35,081 bases of DNA from an uncultured Eubacteriales bacterium (GTDB lineage Bacteria > Bacillota > Clostridia > Lachnospirales > Lachnospiraceae). Below the pieces are notes generated by a model. The model had not been told where the DNA came from and did not search any database. It worked only from the letters and a program-made list of their open reading frames with translations. Below, one piece after another: positions 15,249 to 23,056 of this stretch. How positions within the stretch are numbered: the first letter of the stretch is position 1; each line of letters begins with the position of its first letter. The DNA lies in the NCBI GenBank assembly GCA_900314565.1, contig OMVU01000056.1, positions 1-35,081 on the forward strand. Direction: 5' to 3'. The translations under genes were made by a program, and so were the position numbers.

Positions 15249-16742
15249 ATGGAACAAAAAAGACCGGTCGAACAGGGGACTTCCCGCCTCACCCGGGAGC
15301 AGAAAGCGGCCCGGAAGAAGGAGCGGCACCGCCGTATGATGGTCCGCACGATCACTACGCTGGTCATCTTTTTCATTCTGGCAGGCGCTGTCATCCTTGT
15401 GGGGACGAATATTCTGCGGAAGCGCCGCGCAAGGGCTGCAAAAAACGCTGAGCGGGAAGCTCAGATCGCAGTCGAGGAAGCAGCACTCGCAGCCCGCCGT
15501 GAAAAGATCCGGGAGGCGGATAAGCTTGCCCTGTCCTACGATTATGACGGAGCGATTGCGCTCCTGCAAAGTCTGGAAAACTATGACAGGGATTCGGACC
15601 TCGTCAACGCGATTGCAGGATACACCGCCACGAAATCCACGCTGGAAGCCAAGGACGTGACGAAGATCCCGCATATATTCTACCACTCGCTCATCGTCGA
15701 TCCGGGAAGAGCGTTCGACACGACGAAGTGGGATCCCGATACACTGGCCGGCGTCAATGCATGGATGACGACTGTCGATGAGTTCGACAAGATCACCCAG
15801 CAGATGTATGACAGAGGCTGGGTCCTTGTCCGCATGCGCGATCTGGTCACCCAGAAGACCGACGAGAACGGCAATGTCACCTTTGAGAAGAACAAAAGCC
15901 TTCTGCTCCCGCAGGATAAACAACCTTTCGTCCTCTCCATCGATGACTGGAGCTACTATCATTCCTATGACGGAAAAGGTTACGCCGACAAAGCGGTCGT
16001 CGACGAGAACGGGCAGATCAAGTGCCAGTACACGGACGCATCCGGAAACGTTTCGGTCGGAGACTATGATGTCGTGCCGAGACTCAATACATTTCTTGAG
16101 GCGCATCCGGACGGAGCTTATAAGGGTGCGCGCGGTCTGATCGCCATGACCGGCTACAACGGTGTCTTCGGTTACCGGACTGACGTAGCCTATCTGACAG
16201 GAGAGAGGCTGCAGGCAGATCAGAGAGCATTTCTCGAGTCTCACCCCGATTTCAACTGGGAAAAAGATGTCGCAGACGCGACAAAAGTCGCGGAAGCGGT
16301 CAAAGCGAGCGGCTGGGAGTTCGCCTGCCATACCTGGGGCCATCTGAGCGTGACCGGAAAACCCGTCGAGACGCTCGCGACGGATCAGGACAAATGGCAG
16401 AACACGGTCGCCAATATCACCGGTCCGACGGATACGATCATTTTCGCGCACGGAGCGGATATCGGCACCTGGCGCGATTACGACGAGGCGACGAACGATG
16501 TCTTCGCCTACTTTAAAAGCATGGGCTATAACTTCTACGCGAACGTTGACGCCTCGAGCGAATACTGGGTCCAGATCCGTCCCAATTACTGCCGTCAGGG
16601 CCGTATCGACTGCGACGGTCTGCAGATGTGGCGGTCGATCTCCGGACAGGCGAAGACCAATGTCTTCGAGAATCTCTTCGATGTAGGTTCTGTCTTCGAC
16701 GAGAGAAGACCTACACCGGTAAGCGCGACAGGAAAGTCCTGA
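15249..16742 (+). CDS. Membrane-anchored polysaccharide deacetylase-like protein
   Basis: A basic cytosolic tail (RKKERHRR) and one membrane helix (about residues 34-54) put the remaining 440 residues outside the cell. A coiled-coil stretch (about 58-92) and a short helical-repeat-like region (AALSYDYDGAIALLQ type, about 92-112) lead to a NodB-like domain. The metal-site motif 1 is SIDDW (230-234) instead of the usual TFDDG, and motif 2 is HTWGH (361-365). This fits a divergent carbohydrate esterase family 4 enzyme acting on cell-wall or surface glycans. GAGGAAGAGG precedes the ATG. A longer antisense frame over the same bases is an artefact of high GC. Confidence 0.85.
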   Translation: MEQKRPVEQGTSRLTREQKAARKKERHRRMMVRTITTLVIFFILAGAVILVGTNILRKRRARAAKNAEREAQIAVEEAALAARREKIREADKLALSYDYDGAIALLQSLENYDRDSDLVNAIAGYTATKSTLEAKDVTKIPHIFYHSLIVDPGRAFDTTKWDPDTLAGVNAWMTTVDEFDKITQQMYDRGWVLVRMRDLVTQKTDENGNVTFEKNKSLLLPQDKQPFVLSIDDWSYYHSYDGKGYADKAVVDENGQIKCQYTDASGNVSVGDYDVVPRLNTFLEAHPDGAYKGARGLIAMTGYNGVFGYRTDVAYLTGERLQADQRAFLESHPDFNWEKDVADATKVAEAVKASGWEFACHTWGHLSVTGKPVETLATDQDKWQNTVANITGPTDTIIFAHGADIGTWRDYDEATNDVFAYFKSMGYNFYANVDASSEYWVQIRPNYCRQGRIDCDGLQMWRSISGQAKTNVFENLFDVGSVFDERRPTPVSATGKS

Positions 16743-16860
16743 CCTGCGCCGGGGCGATCCGGATATGGGTCTCCCCGTCACGCTGATGCATGGAAGAAGG
16801 TGCTTCGCATCCTGCGCGGACGCGGCAGGAATGCGAGGTGTTCCCGGTCAGATGAACCAA

Positions 16861-16918
16861 AGACCGCCGTATATGGCTGTCATCCTCTTAAGGATCAGCC
16901 GCATACAGCGGTCTTTTT
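16861..16918. terminator. Bidirectional terminator between the deacetylase-like and LacI-type genes
   Basis: AGACCGC and GGCTG pair with CAGCC and GCGGTCT, capped by a second perfect stem ATCCT/AGGAT, followed by TTTTTAT on the plus strand. It lies between convergent genes and probably ends both. Confidence 0.88.
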
Positions 16919-16953
16919 ATTCGGCGCTTTCGTCCCGCGGGCGGGATCTGTAC

Positions 16954-17973
16954 TCAGCAGGAAATCTTTTTAACCGTATCGCGCTCGATGAGGCTTACCG
17001 GAAGCATCACTTCCTTCTCCCCTTCATATCTTTCCTCGATCATCTGCACCAGAATACTGCCGGCCAGAACGCCTTTCATTTCCATATCCTGACGGATCGT
17101 CGTGATCGCCGGTCTGTAGAACCGGCTCAGCATATTGTCATCAAAACCGATGATGGACAGGTCCTCCGGAATACTCTTTCCCAGGGCGCGGATCGCATTG
17201 GCGAGCTGTACCGCATAGAGGTCGGAGACGCAGAAGACCGCCGTATACTCTTCGCACCGCGGAGCAAGGTCCCTGAAACACTCTTCCGCGCTCTTTTCCG
17301 AAATCAGGAGCTGCAGGAAATCCTCATCATGAAAGGAAAGTTCTTCCTCTTCCAAAGCTCTTCTGAATCCTCTGAATCTCTCCCTGTCCACTCCGTGAAG
17401 GTTATCAGACAGAAAAGCGATCCTCCTGTGTCCGTTCTCAATAAGATGGCGGGCAGCAAGATACGCCCCTTCTTCATCCTGAAGGCCGATATTCACGACA
17501 TTTTCTCTCTCCGTCACATCAAAACAGTCGATCGAGACAATGGGCTTTTTATACCGCTCACCCACTTTTTTCCAGGTACTGCCCATAAGCCCGAAGAGAA
17601 CGACGCCGTCCGCGTTCCATGATGCGATCTGCTGAATAATTCCCCCGATTTCATCCGCTATATAGATCATCATAAAATATCCGTTTTCCCTGATCGTCCG
17701 CTCCAGCGAACTGACCAGCTCGGAAATAAAAGGATCCGTCAGCAGATTCGGGTACTTGTCAGGCCTGGCAAGCAGGGCTACGCCTATGATTTTTGATTTG
17801 TTCCTGGCCAGATTACTGGCGCTGATATTCGGGACATACTCATATTTAGTAAGGGCCTCCTGCACACGCTCGATCGTCGCTTTGGACACCTCTTTTGTCT
17901 TGCCGTGAATAACATTCGATACTGTTGTTGTGCTGAGATTGAGGATTTCCGCCAATTCCTTAATTGTGATCAT
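16954..17973 (-). CDS. LacI/GalR-family transcriptional regulator
   Basis: The N-terminal helix-turn-helix (TIKELAEILNLSTTTVSNVIHG, in two parts residues 3-14 and 15-24) and hinge (NISASNLARNKSKIIGVAL) are typical. The rest is a periplasmic-binding-protein-like sensor domain (FLSDNLHGVDRERFRGF, AVFCVSDLYAVQLANAI, IIGFDDNMLSRFYRPAITTI). Length is 339 residues. The effector is probably a sugar or a small metabolite. No sugar operon adjoins it, so targets lie elsewhere or are the gene itself. The upstream leader contains an unusual tandem repeat that copies the translation start region. Confidence 0.95.
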   Translation of the reverse strand: MITIKELAEILNLSTTTVSNVIHGKTKEVSKATIERVQEALTKYEYVPNISASNLARNKSKIIGVALLARPDKYPNLLTDPFISELVSSLERTIRENGYFMMIYIADEIGGIIQQIASWNADGVVLFGLMGSTWKKVGERYKKPIVSIDCFDVTERENVVNIGLQDEEGAYLAARHLIENGHRRIAFLSDNLHGVDRERFRGFRRALEEEELSFHDEDFLQLLISEKSAEECFRDLAPRCEEYTAVFCVSDLYAVQLANAIRALGKSIPEDLSIIGFDDNMLSRFYRPAITTIRQDMEMKGVLAGSILVQMIEERYEGEKEVMLPVSLIERDTVKKISC

Positions 17974-18148
17974 TCTCTGCCAGCCTCCTGCGCTGTTTTA
18001 CTGCAATCATTCTCTGCAAGCCCCAGGCAGACTTGCTGTAATCATTCCGTGTAAGTCTCAGACACTCCTGCTGTAATCATTCCGTTGTAAGCTTCAGGCA
18101 TTCCTGCTGCAGTCATTCCGTACAAGCCACAGACCCTCTTGCTCTCTT
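17971..18148. repeat. 35-37 bp imperfect tandem repeat in the LacI-type gene leader
   Basis: Five units beginning at 17971, 18008, 18043, 18078 and 18114 each start CATTC(T/C) and end near CTGCTGTAAT. The first unit contains the start codon of the regulator gene (CAT on this strand), so every unit carries a copy of an ATG in a similar context on the minus strand. Unit lengths are 37, 35, 35, 36 and about 35 bp. Confidence 0.9.
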
Positions 18149-18163
18149 CTGTCAGTTGATAAA

Positions 18164-18192
18164 ATGATACCATGTTTCCGGTCGAAATTGAA
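18164..18192 (-). promoter_or_regulatory. Possible promoter of the LacI-type gene
   Basis: On the minus strand TTCAAT (18187-18192) and TATCAT (18164-18169) are 17 nt apart. A transcript starting just below 18164 would contain almost the whole repeat array in its leader. Confidence 0.4.
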
Positions 18193-18294
18193 TCCTTTTC
18201 ACCAAGCCGAATTTTGCATGAAGTCTTCTTGCTTTGCCCCACGAATCATGATAGTATGTACCTTAGCGAAAAAATGAGTTCGGAGGATTTGAAC

Positions 18295-18879
18295 ATGAGT
18301 ACGCTCTGGAAAGTTTTATTGATCATTCTGGTCGTCCTTATTATCGCTCTGATCGTCCTGTATTTTGTCGGGCGCAGACTTGAGCGAAGACAGGCTGAAC
18401 AGCAGGTGCAGATCGAGGCGGCAAAGCAGAATGTCACCCTGCTAATCATTGACAAGAAACGGGTCCCGCTCAAAGATGCCGGTCTTCCGGACGCAGTCAT
18501 CGAAAGTACACCCAAGCTCCTCAGAAGAAGCAAGATGCCAATCGTCAAAGTCAAGTACGGTCCGAAGGTCATGAATATGGTCGCGGACGAAAAGATCTTT
18601 GATATGATCCCGCTCAAGAAGGAAGTCCGCGCGACCGTATCGGGCATCTACATCACGGATGTCAGAGGCCTGCATGGTTCCGTTGAAGTTCCGCAGACTA
18701 CAAAGAAAAAGGGTATCTTCTCCCGCCTCAGAGGAAAGGCTGTTGCAGAGAGAGATAAGCAGCTCGAGGCAGCAAAACAGGAGGTACAGGGTTCTTCGAA
18801 CGCTTCTTCCGGCGTCCAGAACGCCAAGGTAAAGAGCGCCACCAAGAAAAAATACAGACCGAAGAAAAAGAGAAAGTAA
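18295..18879 (+). CDS. Small membrane-anchored basic protein, unknown function
   Basis: A 194-residue protein with one N-terminal membrane helix (about residues 5-26, WKVLLIILVVLIIALIVLYF) and an RRLERRQ stop-transfer segment. Then comes a compact region with the pattern TLLIIDKKRVPLKDAGLP, KVKYGPKVMNMVADEKIFDMIPLKKEVRATVSGIY in parts, and a lysine-rich tail ending KKKYRPKKKRK. I recognise no named family. The start at 18295 follows GGAGGATTTGAAC; the longer frame to 18172 has no ribosome site. Transcribed divergently from the LacI-type gene. Confidence 0.75.
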   Translation: MSTLWKVLLIILVVLIIALIVLYFVGRRLERRQAEQQVQIEAAKQNVTLLIIDKKRVPLKDAGLPDAVIESTPKLLRRSKMPIVKVKYGPKVMNMVADEKIFDMIPLKKEVRATVSGIYITDVRGLHGSVEVPQTTKKKGIFSRLRGKAVAERDKQLEAAKQEVQGSSNASSGVQNAKVKSATKKKYRPKKKRK

Positions 18880-18904
18880 TATCGCAAAAAAAGGACATCC
18901 CCTT

Positions 18905-18953
18905 AGGGCAGTGTTCATAAAACAGTAGAGACTGAACAATGAGCACTGTCACT
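18905..18953. repeat. Imperfect inverted repeat
   Basis: GGCAGTGTTCAT and ATGAGCACTGTC are complementary at 10 of 12 positions around a 25-nt loop. It lies between the basic protein gene and its terminator. Role unknown. Confidence 0.4.
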
Positions 18954-18977
18954 AATGGATTGGCGAAAATGAAATAA

Positions 18978-19025
18978 AATACCGAGTACTATGGGATCAC
19001 ACCCCCACAGTACTCGGTATTTTTA
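18978..19025. terminator. Strong bidirectional terminator at the composition boundary
   Basis: AATACCGAGTACT and AGTACTCGGTATT are perfectly complementary, extended by TGGG/CCCA, with TTTTTAC after it on the plus strand and a T-rich run on the minus strand. It separates convergent genes and lies where base composition changes. Confidence 0.9.
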
Positions 19026-19092
19026 CTTATTGCCGTACCGGCAACTACCATCGAGAGAGTAAACTAAAATTTCGTATTGTAACGCCGCAGTA

Positions 19093-19566
19093 TCACTTTG
19101 GCAGCTTCCTTTTTCCGGTAATACTCTCAACTTCAAGAACATAAACCGCCGTTCTGGAGATTGCTGCCGGATTAAAATAAGCATTTTTCCCAGGATGATA
19201 TTGATCCATAAGTGCTCGCAGTGCCTGTTCCTTCTCTTTATCACTCAGAAAACGAATTGTGCCACTGCCAATGACACTTTCATAAGCCATGGTACAGTAA
19301 CCCTGCTCCTCAAAATACTGAAGCTGATGCTTTCCATCCATCTCAAAAGATGCGCGGTTATCCTTGCGAATAAGGTCCAGCTTCATTCCTTCTAATGCAC
19401 TGTGAAAGATCAGTGAAATCTTATCTTCATCAACTGATAATCCGAAATTCATCGGTACAATATAAGGGTAGCCCTCATTATTCAATGCCAGCCTGCAAAC
19501 ATCACATCTGCGCATGATCTCCAATAGTTCTTCACGATTAGATACTTCTCTGTTCTTTTGTCTCAT
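19093..19566 (-). CDS. Pyridoxamine 5'-phosphate oxidase-like (NimA-type) flavoprotein
   Basis: Split-barrel FMN-binding protein of 157 residues. The pattern EIMRRCDVCRLALNNEGYPYIVPMNFG, seen in pieces at residues 14-41, then LIFHSALEGMKLDLIRKDNRASFEMDG (52-78) and IGSGTIRFL is that of the Nim/5-nitroimidazole-reductase-like group. Many members are general flavin reductases, so drug resistance must not be assumed. Its start overlaps the stop of the cysteine-rich gene by 4 nt (ATGA), so the two are coupled. Confidence 0.88.
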   Translation of the reverse strand: MRQKNREVSNREELLEIMRRCDVCRLALNNEGYPYIVPMNFGLSVDEDKISLIFHSALEGMKLDLIRKDNRASFEMDGKHQLQYFEEQGYCTMAYESVIGSGTIRFLSDKEKEQALRALMDQYHPGKNAYFNPAAISRTAVYVLEVESITGKRKLPK

Positions 19567-19748
19567 TTATCCTTTTCCTTTCTAAATCCACGTGGATCTG
19601 CTTTCTCACAGCCTTCCGGCTTGCATATCTCGCAAGCTGTAAGTGGATACTTCCGCGAGGAATGATGTCGATTTATACACTCCTCACAGTTCATATATAA
19701 ATCACAATCAACATTCAGGCAAGGACAGTTTTGTGGATCATATAACAT
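19563..19748 (-). CDS. Cysteine-rich small protein
   Basis: The 61-residue product has eight cysteines (positions 8, 10, 15, 21, 24, 39, 42 and 47), including CEEC and CEIC pairs, which suggests a zinc or iron-sulfur site. The end is highly charged. CAGGAGGCCTGT precedes the ATG. It is coupled by a 4-nt overlap to the NimA-like gene and lies 12 nt after the broken hcp frame, suggesting one redox-related unit. I recognise no named family. Confidence 0.7.
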   Translation of the reverse strand: MLYDPQNCPCLNVDCDLYMNCEECINRHHSSRKYPLTACEICKPEGCEKADPRGFRKEKDK

Positions 19749-19760
19749 ACAGGCCTCCTG

Positions 19761-20024
19761 TCATCCGATAAACTTCGCCATGTCAGCTTCCGGTGTACTG
19801 ATAGGTGCAATGCCATAGTTTTCGACTAAGAACTTCAGGATATTCTCCGAAATAAACGCCGGAAGACTCGGTCCAAGGTGAATATTCTTAATACCGAGAT
19901 GCAAAAGCGTCAGCAGAATACATACGGCTTTCTGTTCATACCAGGAAAGCACGAAATGAAGCGGAAGGTCATTTACACCACATCCAAACGCTTCTGCCAG
20001 AGCTGCTGCAATGCACTCTGTTCT
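19761..20024 (-). pseudogene. hcp: Broken hydroxylamine reductase / hybrid-cluster protein, C-terminal remnant
   Basis: The open frame reads [22 protein letters not shown] and then [20 protein letters not shown] and [13 protein letters not shown], which is the C-terminal end of hybrid-cluster protein (a full gene is about 530-550 codons). Only about 87 codons remain and the frame is closed by TAA at 20025-20027. No earlier Hcp motif (the cysteine clusters) is found upstream. In strict anaerobes Hcp helps handle NO and hydroxylamine. The loss looks like a deletion that joined this end to unrelated DNA. Confidence 0.82.
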
Positions 20025-20027
20025 TTA

Positions 20028-20264
20028 TCCAAAGTTGCTATCTTTTCCATATCATCAGCTGATAACTTGTTGTTTTAGTGAGATACAGAAGGGAAAACAC
20101 AATGAATTCCTCAATCACCTTCTCTTTTATTGTAAATGGCTCTGCAAAAGGATGCAAATTTACAACAAAGTAAGGGCAAATTCCAGCAAGTATTGTTTTC
20201 CCAAAATCCAGACGGCGAAAACGACAACAAATCATCGTCATATGACCAGATTATTGTTCTTCCC
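20028..20264. other. Non-coding or decayed stretch between hcp remnant and AraC-type gene
   Basis: AT-rich DNA with one 67-codon frame on the minus strand (20038-20241) that lacks a ribosome site and recognisable motifs. It may be decayed coding sequence from the deletion that removed hcp. Confidence 0.5.
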
Positions 20265-21143
20265 TTACCTGCTTCGATACTTCAGTGGCGTCATCCCATA
20301 CCTAGCCTTGAATTCTCTGATGAAATATGACACGTTTGGGAAGCCATTGTCCTGCGCGATGTCCAGCACGCTGGCATCCCTTGTCCGCAGCATCTCCTCC
20401 GCTTTCGCCAGACGATAATTTTTCAGATAAGTGACAAAAGACATTCCCAGCGTCTGCTTGAAGAAACGCATGAAATGAGCCTCCGAGAAATCCACCTGTG
20501 CTGCCGCATCTGCCACGGTAATAACCTCCTGATAATGATCCTGCACGTAAACCAGCACCGGCTTCACCCGTTCCAGGGCATCTCTTCTGGCTGCCCTTTC
20601 GGTTCTCTCCGGATAAAGCTCCAGCAGTCTGCTGCACAAGAAAAAAAGAAGGTTTTTTACCATAAGAGGACTGTCTGTCTCCTCGCATTCCTTGAGGGGT
20701 GCATAAAGCAAAGAAAAGCCCGTATCCACCTCTTCCAGGAAGGTCGGCATCTGTATCATCCCATCCAGAAGCGGTGTCAGATACTGCTGATCAAATATGT
20801 CATTATCATGGGATTGCAGCAGCCTTGGATGAAAAATGATATTCTCGTACTCCATCCTCTCCTTCTCGTATTGGCATATGCCATGCAGCTGCCCGGGCAA
20901 AATGAACATTATAGCCGGTGCCGTCAGCACCCGCTTCTCAAAATCCACACTCACAATCCCCTTTCCTTCTTTAATTAATATGATCTCCATCTCCTCATGC
21001 CAGTGGGGCAGGACCTCTGAGAAGAGATCCGGAATAACACAGGAATAGATACTGAAAGGGTAGCTGTGCTCTCCGTGCGATTTGTTCTCTCTGTAGTTTT
21101 CGTAATTGGTTATGATTTTATCATTTTGCATTTTGTTCACCAT
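20265..21143 (-). CDS. AraC-family transcriptional regulator
   Basis: N-terminal cupin-like ligand domain (LPHWHEEMEIILIKEGKG around residue 45, then MFILPGQLHGI) and C-terminal double helix-turn-helix (VITVADAAAQVDFSEAHFMRFFK and SVLDIAQDNGFPNVSYFIREFK in parts, closing with GMTPLKYR). Total 292 residues. Divergent transcription from malQ, with a shared 280-bp upstream region, suggests control of the alpha-glucan genes, with a sugar as likely effector. That link is inference from position. Confidence 0.93.
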   Translation of the reverse strand: MVNKMQNDKIITNYENYRENKSHGEHSYPFSIYSCVIPDLFSEVLPHWHEEMEIILIKEGKGIVSVDFEKRVLTAPAIMFILPGQLHGICQYEKERMEYENIIFHPRLLQSHDNDIFDQQYLTPLLDGMIQMPTFLEEVDTGFSLLYAPLKECEETDSPLMVKNLLFFLCSRLLELYPERTERAARRDALERVKPVLVYVQDHYQEVITVADAAAQVDFSEAHFMRFFKQTLGMSFVTYLKNYRLAKAEEMLRTRDASVLDIAQDNGFPNVSYFIREFKARYGMTPLKYRSR

Positions 21144-21169
21144 GTGTGGGCGGGCCAGGGGGTCGGTTC

Positions 21170-21257
21170 CGGTGGCACCTTTTTCTTTATAATTTGTTTA
21201 TAAACTGGTCAATTTATTAATTTTTCATTAAAAAAGTGTGCCACCGGAACCGACCCT
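21170..21257. repeat. Inverted-repeat element with 18-bp perfect arms (MITE-like)
   Basis: GGGTCGGTTCCGGTGGCAC at the left and its exact complement GTGCCACCGGAACCGACCC reading inward at the right enclose about 50 bp of AT-rich DNA. It sits in the control region between araC-type and malQ genes. The same GGTTCCGGTGGCAC core seems familiar from repeats in clostridial genomes, which I cannot verify here. Confidence 0.8.
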
Positions 21258-21347
21258 CTGGCTCAAATCATGCTAGGATTGTGTGATTTTCTGAGGATAT
21301 CGTGCAAGATTGCAAGCCTCGTTTATGCTACTTTATTGTATGTAGTG

Positions 21348-21418
21348 AGGAGGGTTCGGGGAACGCCGGAGCACCGGTGGAACCCTCCTGTAACTTTTGA
21401 TTATCAAATCCAGGAGGG
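21348..21418 (+). promoter_or_regulatory. Candidate translational switch in the malQ leader
   Basis: AGGAGGGTTC (21348-21357) pairs with GAACCCTCCT (21380-21389). The second arm, CCCTCCTG (21383-21390), can pair equally with the malQ ribosome binding site CAGGAGGG (21411-21418). The pairings are mutually exclusive, the usual layout of an anti-anti-SD / anti-SD / SD switch. Confidence 0.5.
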
Positions 21419-21423
21419 AACCC

Positions 21424-22956
21424 ATGAACCGTAAAGCAGGCGTTTTAATGCCAATCTTCAGTCTGCCATCCAAGTATGGAATTGGATGTTTTGATCAGGC
21501 TGCCTATGATTTTGTTGACTATCTGACTGAGGCCGGCCAGACCTACTGGCAGATTCTGCCACTCAGTCCTACCAGCTTTGGCAAGTCCGACAACTCACCT
21601 TATCAGTCCTATTCAGCATTCGCAGGCAACCCATATTTCATCAGTCTGGATGTGCTGGTGGAGGAAGGTGTGCTGACGGCATCTGAGGTGGAAAACGGTG
21701 ATTTTGGCAAGCTTCCTGGCACCATTCATTATAAAAAATTAAACGACAATCGTTATGCTATCCTTCGCAAGGCTTACCAGAGAAGCCACGTAAATGAAGA
21801 TCCTGCTTATCAGGAGTTCTTAACCAACAATGGCTGGTGGTTAAATGACTATGCTCTTTTCATGGCGCTTCACGATTTCTTCGAGGGCAAGACCTGGATG
21901 GAATGGCCGGAGGATATCCGCATGCACTGGGATTTTGCTGTTGATTATTACAACCGCGAGCTCTACTTTGAAATCGAATTCCAGAAATACATGCAGTTCA
22001 AGTTCACGCAGCAGTGGACTAAGCTGAAGGCCTATGCCAACAGCCGCCATATCCAGATCATCGGTGACATCCCAATCTATGTATCTGTCAACAGTACCGA
22101 TGTATGGGCTCATCCGGAGCTTTTCCAGTTAGATGAGTATCATGTGCCAACAGCAACCGCCGGCTGCCCTCCTGATGCATTCGCTGCAGATGGACAGGTT
22201 TGGTGGAACACCCTTTACAACTGGGATTATCACAGAAGCACCGGCTACGAGTGGTGGTCTTCCCGTCTCTGGTATATGTTTCAGATGTATGATGTGGTTC
22301 GTATCGACCATTTCCGTGCATTTGACGAGTACTTCTCCGTACCTTACGGCAGCAATTCTGCAGCAGATGGTCACTGGGAAAAAGGACCTGGCATGGATTT
22401 CTTCCGCACCATCGAATGGCGTCTGGGCCGCAAGCAGGTTGTAGCGGAGGATCTTGGTCTCATGACCAACACTGTTCGCCAGCTGGTAAATGAAACCGGT
22501 TATCCAAATATGAAGGTTCTGCAGTTTGGCTTTGATAAGGGTGACATCGGATACGGCAATGACCATCTGCCACACAATTACGGCCACAATTGCGTCGTAT
22601 ACACCGGAACCCATGACAACGAGACCATCGTTGGCTGGTACCAGGGCTTAGACGAAGAGATGCACCACCTGGTTCGCAATTATCTGAACGACTTCTACAC
22701 TCCGGACGATAAGATCTACAAGAGCTTCGTAGCCATGGCACTCCGCTCAACCGCAGACACCTGTGTCATCCCAATCCAGGATTACCTGGGACTGGACAAC
22801 AAGGCCCGCAACAACGTACCAAGTACCGACAGCGGCAACTGGTGCTGGCGCGTCACCAAGTCCAAACTCACTGAAGAACTGAAGAAGGAGATCCTTGTCA
22901 ACACCCTTCAGTACGGTCGTCTCAACTGGGACAATTCCGAAATTCTGGAATTCTAG
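21424..22956 (+). CDS. malQ: 4-alpha-glucanotransferase (amylomaltase)
   Basis: GH77 enzyme that moves maltodextrin units between chains, releasing glucose; cytosolic. The N-terminus RKAGVLMPIFSLPSKYGIG and ILPLSPTSFGKSDNSPYQS are typical, as are VRIDHFRAFDEY (catalytic nucleophile Asp), VVAEDLG (acid/base Glu) and YTGTHDNETIVGWY (third Asp). ATG 21424 is chosen because CAGGAGGGAACCC precedes it and the protein then begins with the usual short lead; a longer frame from 21397 is possible. Length is 510 residues. It faces the AraC-type gene and pairs in function with the debranching and glucosidase genes on the other strand. Confidence 0.97.
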   Translation: MNRKAGVLMPIFSLPSKYGIGCFDQAAYDFVDYLTEAGQTYWQILPLSPTSFGKSDNSPYQSYSAFAGNPYFISLDVLVEEGVLTASEVENGDFGKLPGTIHYKKLNDNRYAILRKAYQRSHVNEDPAYQEFLTNNGWWLNDYALFMALHDFFEGKTWMEWPEDIRMHWDFAVDYYNRELYFEIEFQKYMQFKFTQQWTKLKAYANSRHIQIIGDIPIYVSVNSTDVWAHPELFQLDEYHVPTATAGCPPDAFAADGQVWWNTLYNWDYHRSTGYEWWSSRLWYMFQMYDVVRIDHFRAFDEYFSVPYGSNSAADGHWEKGPGMDFFRTIEWRLGRKQVVAEDLGLMTNTVRQLVNETGYPNMKVLQFGFDKGDIGYGNDHLPHNYGHNCVVYTGTHDNETIVGWYQGLDEEMHHLVRNYLNDFYTPDDKIYKSFVAMALRSTADTCVIPIQDYLGLDNKARNNVPSTDSGNWCWRVTKSKLTEELKKEILVNTLQYGRLNWDNSEILEF

Positions 22957-23018
22957 TACAGCGACAAAACAGCATATGACTTTTATTCATACCATGATTG
23001 GTGTTCTCCCCTTCCTAA

Positions 23019-23056
23019 ACAGGCAGGTATCCGAAAGGATTCCTGCCTGTTTTCTT
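23019..23056 (+). terminator. Terminator of malQ
   Basis: ACAGGCAGG pairs perfectly with CCTGCCTGT around a 14-nt loop and is followed by TTTTCTTT. It lies about 60 nt after the malQ stop. Confidence 0.88.

Noticed and set aside
15129-16781. Minus-strand open frame of 550 codons
   Set aside because: It lies antisense to the deacetylase-like gene, which has a ribosome site, membrane helix and NodB motifs. The antisense product is rich in Arg, His and Cys with no domain pattern, typical of a GC-rich shadow.
18042-18242. Minus-strand 66-codon frame upstream of the LacI-type gene
   Set aside because: Its repeating GM-TAAG pattern comes from the tandem DNA repeat, it begins upstream of the likely promoter, and the unit lengths are not multiples of three.
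19093-19566. Nitroimidazole resistance gene
   Set aside because: The fold matches the Nim group, but many such flavoproteins have no link to resistance, so only the family is called.
20038-20241. Minus-strand 67-codon frame between hcp remnant and AraC-type gene
   Set aside because: No ribosome site and no recognisable motif; treated as decayed DNA.
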